This document shows, piece after piece, positions 40,596 through 47,499 of a stretch of 64,000 nucleotides of DNA (position 1 is the stretch's first letter; every line of letters starts with the position of its first letter). The translations under genes and the position numbers were made by a program. Origin of the DNA: an uncultured Christensenella sp. (GTDB taxonomy: Bacteria > Bacillota > Clostridia > Christensenellales > Pumilibacteraceae); contig CAJTNI010000009.1 of NCBI GenBank assembly GCA_910577945.1, forward strand, positions 4,671-68,670, read 5' to 3'. The notes beneath the pieces are model-generated. The model saw nothing but the letters and a program-made list of their open reading frames with translations, ran no database searches and was not told where the DNA came from.

Positions 40596-41465
40596 ATGGA
40601 AATATTTTTGAATATAGTAGTGCCCGTGTTGATTGTGGCGGCGCTTGCCGCATTGTTTGCGTTTTGTCTGTCGTTTCTCGGCGATAAACTCGCCGTCGAG
40701 CGCGACCCGAGGATAGACGATATAGAGCGCAACCTTTCGGGCGCGAACTGCGGCGGCTGCGGATATGCGGGGTGCTCGCAGTTTGCCGAGGCGCTGTTCA
40801 AGGGCGAGGCGGATTTGTCGCGTTGCAATCCCACGCCGCCCGAAAACAAAAAGAACATAGCCAAAATTTTGGGCATGTCGGCGTTCGAGAGCGAGGCGAC
40901 CGTCGCCGTCGTGCACTGCGCGGGCGGCAACCGCGCCGCGGACAAATACGATTATCAGGGCTTCGGCGATTGCCAAAGCGCGGAAATACTCGCGGGCGGC
41001 AGCAAGGCGTGCGAATACGGGTGCATGGGTATGTGCTCGTGCGTGCACGTGTGCAAGAACGACAGCATAGCCATATGCAAGGACACGGGCGCGTCGAAGG
41101 TCGATTACGATAAATGCACATCGTGCGGCGCGTGCGTAAAGGCGTGCCCAAAAAAGCTAATCGGCAGAATACCCAAATCCGCCAAGGTGTACATAGCCTG
41201 CTCCAACACAACCAAGGGCAAAGAGGTGACGGCGGTGTGCAAGGTGGGGTGCATAGCGTGCGGCAAGTGCGAGCGCGGTTGTCCTACGGGCGCGATTAAG
41301 CTTGCCAACAACCTCGCGGCGATTGATTATACCAAGTGCATAGGCTGTATGAAATGTGCCGCCGAATGCCCGCGCAAGTGCATTTTGCCTATGGGCGAGG
41401 GCATAGCGCTGCTCGATAGAATAAACGCCGACAAAGCGGCGGCAAAAAAAGCCGCGTCGGCGTAG
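40596..41465 (+). CDS. rnfB: Rnf complex subunit B, ferredoxin-type
   Basis: 289 residues. N-terminal membrane helix (residues 3-27), then the Fe-S domain with NCGGCGYAGC near residue 50, and a ferredoxin region with several C-x2-C-x2-C-x3-C sets (CTSCGACVKACP, CIACGKCERGCP, CIGCMKCAAECP). It accepts electrons from reduced ferredoxin. Ala/Lys-rich tail. GAGGT precedes the ATG. Last gene of the rnf set. Confidence 0.94.
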   Translation: MEIFLNIVVPVLIVAALAALFAFCLSFLGDKLAVERDPRIDDIERNLSGANCGGCGYAGCSQFAEALFKGEADLSRCNPTPPENKKNIAKILGMSAFESEATVAVVHCAGGNRAADKYDYQGFGDCQSAEILAGGSKACEYGCMGMCSCVHVCKNDSIAICKDTGASKVDYDKCTSCGACVKACPKKLIGRIPKSAKVYIACSNTTKGKEVTAVCKVGCIACGKCERGCPTGAIKLANNLAAIDYTKCIGCMKCAAECPRKCILPMGEGIALLDRINADKAAAKKAASA

Positions 41466-41507
41466 TCGCGTTATTCGCAAACAAGCAAAGCGATAGACGG
41501 GGAAAAT

Positions 41508-41861
41508 ATGTACAGCTACGAAATTCCGAAAAGAATTGGGTATCCCAGAACTGTTTTTTACGACGACGGCGTTGTTTTCTACTACAAGGACGGACGCGAA
41601 ATCGGCGTAAAAGCAAGCGATATCGAGAGAATAAGCTATGTAAAGCCGAGCTTGATAAATTATATCGGCGCCGTATTATCGCTCATGTTTTGCGGCACGG
41701 GCGAACAACCGGGGCGAATGGAAATATTCTTGCACGATAGCGTAAACGGCTCGTTACTTAATCGAGCAGATAATCGCAAGCTGTATTTGGTAAAAATCGC
41801 GGAAAAGCATATCTATAAGCTTCCCGAGTTTTTCAAGCGGAAAATGGGACTGTACGATTGA
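41508..41861 (+). CDS. Hypothetical protein, possible PH-like fold
   Basis: 117 residues, not recognised. Short beta-strand pattern (RTVFYDDGVVFYYKDGREIGV, then ASDIERISYVKP) resembles small PH-like or bacterial PH-domain proteins, and a hydrophobic stretch NYIGAVLSLMFCGTG lies near residue 50. GGGGA precedes the ATG. It starts 42 bases after rnfB without a terminator between, so it may be read with the rnf operon, but AT-richer codons link it to the rhomboid gene that follows. Confidence 0.55.
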   Translation: MYSYEIPKRIGYPRTVFYDDGVVFYYKDGREIGVKASDIERISYVKPSLINYIGAVLSLMFCGTGEQPGRMEIFLHDSVNGSLLNRADNRKLYLVKIAEKHIYKLPEFFKRKMGLYD

Positions 41862-42035
41862 TTAGACGCCATAAAAAACGCGTCCGCGAATTGCCGTAGT
41901 TCCGATAGGGAACTTAATAAGACGCAAATAAAAAGATTTAGGCATTAGCGTTAGGCTATGCCTATTCTGTACTTTTTTCGTGGTCGTAGCTCGGTGAGAT
42001 ATTGATATTTTTATATATTACGTAAATCCAATCGG

Positions 42036-42064
42036 TTGCGTTCTTTCATTTTTCGTGCTATAAT
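42036..42064 (+). promoter_or_regulatory. Promoter of the rhomboid gene
   Basis: TTGCGT (42036-42041), 17-base spacer, TATAAT (42059-42064). Leader of about 32 bases with AGGA before ATG 42103. Confidence 0.7.
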
Positions 42065-42102
42065 TACCGTACGATAAACAGTATTTACGGCAGGAACAAT
42101 AA

Positions 42103-42876
42103 ATGAAAAAGAAAGTTGATTTTAAAAAACTTATTACATTTACAAACGTATTATCTGTTATATTGATAATTATGTATTTATTAGATTGCTATTTGCCGTT
42201 GCCCGAAGGGTACACAGGGTATACGTCCTGGAATAGCGATAGCTCATCAGTGTTAAATTACATTTTCGGTAGTTGCGGGGGATTACTTTCAAATTCTTTG
42301 GCTATGGGCGCAATAGTTGATCCAAGCGGAACTCAAATTTACAGGCATTTTACCCAAATGCTTTTACACGGCGGAATTTTGCATTTAATTGCTAATCTTG
42401 TCGGATTGTATTTTATCGGCAATTATACCGAAAAGCGTTTCGGTTGGTGGATGACCGCTGTGTTGTTCTTTTTGGTGGGATTTATCGAAAGCTTTATTAC
42501 CGACCCACTGTACCTTGCAATGGCACCCGATAAGGCGGATAAGATTGCCTCTAATATAAGCGTGGGCGCGTCGGGCGGAGTATACGGACTGATGGGCGCG
42601 TGTCTTGCGGCAGTATTTTTCGATTTGAAAAGCTTTAAACAAATAGGCATGCCTACAATCATAGTATCGGCGATATACGGTGTGCTTACAACCTACGTTG
42701 TAAGCTTTGGTTGGACGACGGTTTGTCATAACGTAGCGTTGATTTTGGGTTTAATTATAGGCACCGCTATTATTCTTCCGTTCTTTCTGTTGAAAAAAGG
42801 GAAGTTTGCACCTGCAATGCAATTATCCGAACAGTCGGAAACCGACCCCCAAGATGCAAAAAACAACAATCTATAA
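42103..42876 (+). CDS. Rhomboid family intramembrane serine protease
   Basis: 257 residues, about six membrane helices. Nucleophile motif GASGGVYGLMG near residue 150, catalytic His in the last membrane part (VCHNVALILG near 208), and HLIANLVGLYFIG near residue 95 as the oxyanion-side helix. It cleaves membrane-spanning substrates; none can be named. Codons are clearly AT-richer than in the rnf operon, and the gene has its own promoter and terminator, which is consistent with acquisition. N-terminal tail is basic, C-terminal tail acidic and polar. Confidence 0.88.
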   Translation: MKKKVDFKKLITFTNVLSVILIIMYLLDCYLPLPEGYTGYTSWNSDSSSVLNYIFGSCGGLLSNSLAMGAIVDPSGTQIYRHFTQMLLHGGILHLIANLVGLYFIGNYTEKRFGWWMTAVLFFLVGFIESFITDPLYLAMAPDKADKIASNISVGASGGVYGLMGACLAAVFFDLKSFKQIGMPTIIVSAIYGVLTTYVVSFGWTTVCHNVALILGLIIGTAIILPFFLLKKGKFAPAMQLSEQSETDPQDAKNNNL

Positions 42877-42921
42877 GTTCATAATATAAATTTCAATTTA
42901 GCGTTCTAATAGTTAGCAGTA

Positions 42922-42954
42922 AAACGCTCTCGAACATTTCGTTCGAGAGCGTTT
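42922..42954. terminator. Terminator hairpin between rhomboid and gdhA genes
   Basis: A 14-bp perfect stem, 42922-42935 with 42941-42954, loop ATTTC. T-run is short (3 on plus, 4 on minus), so efficiency may be modest; placed between convergent genes. Confidence 0.7.
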
Positions 42955-43062
42955 GTCATCGCTTGAAAGTGCAATTATTAAAAATTCAGTTTTTTATTCC
43001 CTATGGGAATTGCGCTTTTTTCGCAGACGTGTTTTTTTAATGTGAATATCGAAACCGTGCGC

Positions 43063-44391
43063 TTACACGCCCTGTGCAATCATCGCTTGCGCTACCTTGA
43101 TAAAGCCCGCGATGTTCGCGCCCGACACGTAATCGGCGGGCGAGGCGTATTTTTGCGCGGCGTCGGCGGCTTTGTCGAATATGCCCTTCATAATGCCTTT
43201 GAGCTTCGCGTCCACCTCGTCGAACGACCAGCCGAGCCGCAGCGAGTTTTGGCTCATTTCCAGCGCGGAAACTGCGACGCCGCCCGCGTTTGCCGCTTTT
43301 GCGGGCATAAACAGCGTTTTTGCGCTCCGGAACACGTTTATCGCGGCGGTGGTGGAGGGCATGTTCGCGCCCTCGCCGACGGCGATTACTTTGTTTTTGA
43401 CGAGCTGCTTGGCGTCGTTTTCGTCAAGCTCGTTTTGCGTGGCGCAGGGCAGCGCGATATCGCATTTGACTTGCCACACCTTGCCGCCGTCGCTGAATCT
43501 CGCGCCCTTTACCGCGTCGGCGTATTCTCTTATGCGTCCGCGCTTGACCTCTTTTATTTCCTTTACGATATCGAGCTTTATGCCGTCGGGGTCGTACACC
43601 CAGCCCTTGGAGTCGGACATGGTGACGACCTTTGCGCCGAGCTGCTGCGCCTTTTGCGCGGCATAAATCGCCACGTTGCCCGAGCCCGATATTGCGACCG
43701 ATTTGCCTTTAATGCCGTCGCCGTGCGCGTTAAGCATGTTTTCCACGATATACACCAAGCCGTAGCCTGTCGCCTCCGTGCGCGCGAGCGAGCCGCCGTA
43801 GGTGAGACCCTTGCCCGTGAGCACGCCCTCGTAAACGTTTTTGATGCGCTTGTACTGACCGTACATGTAGCCGATTTCTCTGCCGCCGACGCCTATGTCG
43901 CCCGCGGGCACGTCGGTGTCCGCGCCGATATGGCGCGCCAGCTCGGTCATGAAGCTTTGGCAAAACTCGCGTATCTCGCGCTCCGACTTGCCCTTGGGGT
44001 CGAAATCCGAACCGCCTTTGCCGCCGCCGATGGGCAAGCCCGTAAGCGAATTTTTGAAAATCTGCTCGAAGCCCAAGAATTTGATAATGGAAAGATTGAC
44101 CGAGGGGTGGAGGCGAAGCCCGCCCTTGTACGGTCCTATCGCATTGTTGAACTGAACACGAAAGCCTCGGTTAACTCGGATGTTGCCGTTGTCGTCCGTC
44201 CAGGGCACGCGGAATATGATTTGACGGTCGGGCTCGGTGATGCGCTCCAACACCGCGTTGTTTTTGTACGCGCAATCGCTTTCCACCACGGGCGCGATTG
44301 TGGTAAGCACCTCGTCCACTGCCTGCATAAATTCGGGCTGACCCTCGTTGCGTGCGGCTACCGCCGCTCTTACTTCGCTGATGTAAGACAT
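43063..44391 (-). CDS. gdhA: NADP-type glutamate dehydrogenase
   Basis: 442 residues, the usual length of hexameric bacterial GdhA. Makes glutamate from 2-oxoglutarate, NH3 and NAD(P)H. GPYKGGLRLHPSV near residue 87 (substrate Lys), GLPIGGGKGGSDFDPKGK near 121 (catalytic Lys), DVPAGDIGVGGREI near 162, GSGNVAIYAAQKA near 236 (dinucleotide fold). Start by AAAGGAG eight bases upstream. Transcribed from a perfect-consensus promoter, with a terminator-like hairpin in its leader. Confidence 0.95.
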   Translation of the reverse strand: MSYISEVRAAVAARNEGQPEFMQAVDEVLTTIAPVVESDCAYKNNAVLERITEPDRQIIFRVPWTDDNGNIRVNRGFRVQFNNAIGPYKGGLRLHPSVNLSIIKFLGFEQIFKNSLTGLPIGGGKGGSDFDPKGKSEREIREFCQSFMTELARHIGADTDVPAGDIGVGGREIGYMYGQYKRIKNVYEGVLTGKGLTYGGSLARTEATGYGLVYIVENMLNAHGDGIKGKSVAISGSGNVAIYAAQKAQQLGAKVVTMSDSKGWVYDPDGIKLDIVKEIKEVKRGRIREYADAVKGARFSDGGKVWQVKCDIALPCATQNELDENDAKQLVKNKVIAVGEGANMPSTTAAINVFRSAKTLFMPAKAANAGGVAVSALEMSQNSLRLGWSFDEVDAKLKGIMKGIFDKAADAAQKYASPADYVSGANIAGFIKVAQAMIAQGV

Positions 44392-44410
44392 ACAATCTCC
44401 TTTAAAATAC

Positions 44411-44435
44411 AAAAACGCCGTGATTTCTCACAGCG
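44411..44435 (-). terminator. Terminator-like hairpin in the gdhA leader
   Basis: On the minus strand CGCTGTGA (44435-44428), GAAA tetraloop, TCACGGCG (44423-44416), then TTTTT (44415-44411). It falls about 16 bases after the expected transcript start and before the AAAGGAG site, a position that suits transcription attenuation. Confidence 0.65.
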
Positions 44436-44457
44436 CCTTTGCTTAATTTGCACGGTA

Positions 44458-44486
44458 ATTATATTTCTTGCCGCCGAATTTGTCAA
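44458..44486 (-). promoter_or_regulatory. Consensus promoter of gdhA
   Basis: Minus strand TTGACA (44486-44481), 17-base spacer, TATAAT (44463-44458); full match at both boxes. Start near 44451. Confidence 0.88.
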
Positions 44487-44686
44487 GCGATTTTCGCTCG
44501 ATTTTCCGAATTTTGCAAGGTTTTTATCATAACAACGATTGCGTTGATATATATAGAAATATAATTATGCGGCGATATCGAGGTATAAATTAGTAAGCAT
44601 TGCGAAAAATTGGGGTATATAACCATAAAATCGCGCTAAAACGACGGTTTTTCGGGCGTTTTCGACAAGGCGCGGGGCAGTTGGGT
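44487..44686. other. Intergenic region between divergent gdhA and degV promoters
   Basis: No gene or clear element seen in these 200 bases apart from AT-rich stretches near 44550-44600. Confidence 0.5.
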
Positions 44687-44716
44687 TTGACTGTTTACGC
44701 GCAAAAATGGTATAAT
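44687..44716 (+). promoter_or_regulatory. Promoter of degV
   Basis: TTGACT (44687-44692), 18-base spacer, TATAAT (44711-44716). Start near 44723, leaving a leader of about 130 bases. Confidence 0.7.
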
Positions 44717-44732
44717 TATATCGTAAGATAAA

Positions 44733-44842
44733 GCCGACGACCGATTTGGCATGCGATACAATGCGGCGGTTTTTGCCAATTTGCGGTTTTGTGTGCCTTG
44801 CTCGCATGGTCGGCGCAAAAAATGCGCGCGGTAAAACGCGCA
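44733..44842 (+). promoter_or_regulatory. Structured 5' leader of degV, possible riboswitch-type element
   Basis: GCCGAC (44733-44738) can close with GTCGGC (44809-44814), enclosing TTGGC/GCCAA (44746-44750, 44775-44779) and TGCG/CGCA (44782-44785, 44803-44806), a three-way junction. A separate TGCGCG/CGCGCA hairpin (44823-44842) ends two bases before the AAGGTG site. No known riboswitch class was recognised, and stems this short can occur by chance. Confidence 0.35.
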
Positions 44843-44855
44843 CGGAAGGTGAATT

Positions 44856-45695
44856 ATGGTAAGGTTTATAGTCGATTCGACTTTCGGACTTTCTCGGGCG
44901 TTTGCCGAGGAAAACGGCGTGCAGGTCGTAAGTCTCACGCTATTGCTCGACGGCAAGGAGTACGTCGAGGGATACCGCGAGGATTGGGACGCGTTTTATA
45001 AAAAGTTTGTCAAATCCAAATCGGGCGCGAAAACCTCGCAGCCTTCGCCGCAAAAGTTTCAGGACGCAATCGACAAGATACTTGCCGAGGACGCGAACAG
45101 CGAAATTCTCATTCTTACGATAGCCGACAGGCTGAGCGGCACGATAGGCTCTGCGAGCATTGCCGCGGCGCAGTATCCGAATATCAGAATAAAAGCGATA
45201 AACACGTGCGAGGCGGGCGTTTCCGCGCTTGTGTATTTTCAGGAAATGTTCAAAGCGGCAAAGGCGGGCGCGTCGTTCGACGAGCTTTTGGCGCTGTCCG
45301 ACGACCTCGTCGAGCGCATCGCCATGCAGTTTATACCCGCGTCGCTCAACGAGCTTGCGCGCGGCGGCAGGGTGAACAAGCTTTTGGCGCGCATAGGCGG
45401 CATACTCAACGTTAAGCCCGTATTCGAGTTTGCAAAAAACGAGCTTACGGTGTATTCAAAAACGCTCGGATTTAACCGCGCGGTGGCGGCGGCGATAGCG
45501 CACCTGCCCAAAAAGTTCGACCGCCTGCTCGTGTATTATATAGGCGACGATAAGAATATCGAGCCGCTAAAAGAGCGGTTGTTCCGCACGTTCGGCTTGC
45601 CCGATATCGAGGTGGAGTCTATGTGTCCCGTCGGCGGCGTGCATATCGGCGTAGGCACGGTGGGCATAGTCACGCTTGCGAGCAGGGAGCAGTAA
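44856..45695 (+). CDS. degV: DegV family fatty-acid-binding protein
   Basis: 279 residues. Start MVRFIVDSTFGLSRAFAEE is typical; TSQPSPQKF near residue 60 and TIADRLSGTIGSASIAA near 85 are DegV motifs lining the fatty acid pocket, and ARGGRVNKLLARIGGILNVKPV near 168 is diagnostic. DegV/FakB proteins present fatty acids to the kinase FakA; no fakA is seen here. AAGGTG lies before the ATG. Own promoter, long leader and terminator make a one-gene unit. Confidence 0.92.
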   Translation: MVRFIVDSTFGLSRAFAEENGVQVVSLTLLLDGKEYVEGYREDWDAFYKKFVKSKSGAKTSQPSPQKFQDAIDKILAEDANSEILILTIADRLSGTIGSASIAAAQYPNIRIKAINTCEAGVSALVYFQEMFKAAKAGASFDELLALSDDLVERIAMQFIPASLNELARGGRVNKLLARIGGILNVKPVFEFAKNELTVYSKTLGFNRAVAAAIAHLPKKFDRLLVYYIGDDKNIEPLKERLFRTFGLPDIEVESMCPVGGVHIGVGTVGIVTLASREQ

Positions 45696-45725
45696 GCGCT
45701 TAACCGATAATCAAACCTAAAACAG

Positions 45726-45756
45726 CCGAGACGCATTTGAGCGGTCTCGGTTTTTT
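45726..45756 (+). terminator. Terminator of degV
   Basis: CCGAGAC (45726-45732) pairs with GTCTCGG (45744-45750), followed by TTTTTT. Confidence 0.88.
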
Positions 45757-45951
45757 CGTGCTTAAATTTTTGCGCAAAGCCCGATATGCGGCATATTATG
45801 CGCGCGCCGCGAATAGACTAGGGCGTAGGTTAAGCGGATAAATGGCGGTCGTATTTGCATGTGGCTGTTTGAAACTACATAAGTAGACAAAATTTCTCAT
45901 AAAGAGACAATGCGCTTATCTGAAAATATGGTATTGTATAGGAGATGTCCG

Positions 45952-46719
45952 ATGAGGTTTTTGGTTGTCAAGAGACGGACGATTGTGGCAATCGCGTTGG
46001 CGGCGGTACTGATTGCGCTTGCGGTTACGGGCGTGTATTACACGGGCGCGGCGACGATTTACAACAACGTAAGTCCCAAGAAAGTGCCTATATACTCGGT
46101 CGAGACCGACGAAAAGGCTGTTGCGCTGACCTTCGATGCGGCGTGGGGCGCGGATAAAACGCTCGGCATAATGGAAACGCTGGAAGAAAAGGACGCGTGC
46201 GGCACATTCTTTTTGGTCGGATTTTGGGCGGAAAAGTATTCCGATACGCTCAAAAAGCTCGCGAAATCCGAAAAAATCGAAATCGGTACGCATTCCGCGT
46301 CACATCCGTACATGTCTAAATTGTCTAAGAATGAGATGGCGTTGGAGTTGTCTACGTCCAAGTCACTGATAGAGAGCATTACGGGCAGGAAGGTAGAGCT
46401 TTTCCGTCCGCCGTACGGCGACTATTCGGACGCCTTGCTCGCTACGGCAAAGGAGAACGGGCTGTACACGATTCAGTGGGACGTCGATTCGCTCGATTGG
46501 AAAAACCTTTCCAAGGAGCAAATCGCGTCGCGGGTGGTTAGCGGCTGTCGCAACGGCAGCATTGTGCTGATGCACAACGACGGCAAGCACACGTTGGAGG
46601 CGTTACCCGCGATTATCGACGGGCTGAGGGCGAAGGGCTTTACCTTCAAGACGGTAGGCGACCTCATCTACAAAGACAACTACACCATCGACCATACGGG
46701 CAGACAAATAAGGAGTTAA
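45952..46719 (+). CDS. Polysaccharide deacetylase, PdaB-like
   Basis: 255 residues. Single N-terminal membrane helix (about residues 10-32) and an extracytoplasmic NodB domain. The first metal motif reads ALTFDAAWG, the variant seen in PdaB-type sporulation deacetylases instead of TFDDG; second motif THSASH near residue 108, RPPYGDY near 145, LMHND near 205. It probably removes N-acetyl groups from peptidoglycan. AGGAGAT at 45940-45946 fixes ATG 45952. The PdaB look hints at a sporulation history, though this alone does not prove spore formation. Confidence 0.87.
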   Translation: MRFLVVKRRTIVAIALAAVLIALAVTGVYYTGAATIYNNVSPKKVPIYSVETDEKAVALTFDAAWGADKTLGIMETLEEKDACGTFFLVGFWAEKYSDTLKKLAKSEKIEIGTHSASHPYMSKLSKNEMALELSTSKSLIESITGRKVELFRPPYGDYSDALLATAKENGLYTIQWDVDSLDWKNLSKEQIASRVVSGCRNGSIVLMHNDGKHTLEALPAIIDGLRAKGFTFKTVGDLIYKDNYTIDHTGRQIRS

Positions 46720-46726
46720 AAACATC

Positions 46727-47368
46727 ATGAAAAACGACAAACCGACCAACACGGTGTACTTACAGGGGCGCGTAGGCTCTGCGCCCGAATACTCGCACGA
46801 TTTGTACGGCGAACGCTTTTACGAGTTCAAGCTCAACGTGCCGCGCTTATCGGAGCATCTCGACGTAATACCCGTCACCGTGTCGGAAACGCTTGCCGCA
46901 TCACTCAAAGAAAACGATTCAATCGGCGTTTGCGGACAGTTCCGCAGCTTTAACCGTCCCGACGGCGAGCGCTCGCGGCTTATACTGAGCGTATTCGCGC
47001 GCGAAATAGTCGAGCCGCAGGCGGACGCGAACCCCAATTCCGCCGAGCTTATAGGATACATATGCAAGCCGCCCATTTACCGCACCACGCCGTTCAACCG
47101 AGAAATTTGCGACGTGCTGCTCGCGGTAAACCGCGCGTATTCCAAATCCGATTACATTCCGTGCATAGCCTGGGGCAAGAACGCGCGGCTCATAAAGAAC
47201 GCGTCCGTAGGGCAAAAGCTCGAAGTGGGCGGCAGGATACAGTCTCGTCAATACACCAAGCGTCTCGACGACGGCAGCGCGGAAATACGCACGGCGTACG
47301 AGTTTTCCATAGGCTGCGTGGAGTTTTTGCACAAGGAGAGCGAGGTCGCGTCCACGTCCGACGATTGA
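46727..47368 (+). CDS. Single-stranded DNA-binding protein with two OB folds
   Basis: 213 residues. Two SSB-type OB domains in tandem: the first (about 8-95) has NTVYLQGRVGSAPEYS, the second (about 105-205) has AELIGYICKPPIYRTT, CDVLLAVNR, and YIPCIAWGKNARL, the stronger SSB match. No acidic DDDIPF-type tail of replicative SSB is seen, though the C-terminus is acidic (SEVASTSDD). Probably a paralogue with a special role. AAGGAG precedes the ATG; lies seven bases after the pdaB-like gene. Confidence 0.8.
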   Translation: MKNDKPTNTVYLQGRVGSAPEYSHDLYGERFYEFKLNVPRLSEHLDVIPVTVSETLAASLKENDSIGVCGQFRSFNRPDGERSRLILSVFAREIVEPQADANPNSAELIGYICKPPIYRTTPFNREICDVLLAVNRAYSKSDYIPCIAWGKNARLIKNASVGQKLEVGGRIQSRQYTKRLDDGSAEIRTAYEFSIGCVEFLHKESEVASTSDD

Positions 47369-47439
47369 TATAATTCGTATCGGCATTCGATAATTCGTAA
47401 TCGAGACGCGCGTAAAAACGTGCCGTTTCTTAAAAACAA

Positions 47440-47465
47440 ACTCGCGGCTGCAAGCAGTCGCGAGT
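47440..47465 (-). terminator. Terminator of the beta-propeller-like gene
   Basis: 12-bp stem with one G-T pair (47440-47451 with 47454-47465) and a tiny loop; on the minus strand followed by TTTGTTTTT. It may also end transcription from the SSB side. Confidence 0.75.
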
Positions 47466-47499
47466 ATTCCTTTATTCGTATTTTCAAGCGCGGGTTTAT

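Noticed and set aside
43003..44532. 509-codon ORF on the plus strand opposite gdhA
   Set aside because: gdhA on the minus strand has all family motifs, a consensus promoter and a ribosome site; the opposite reading is a shadow caused by GC-biased codons.
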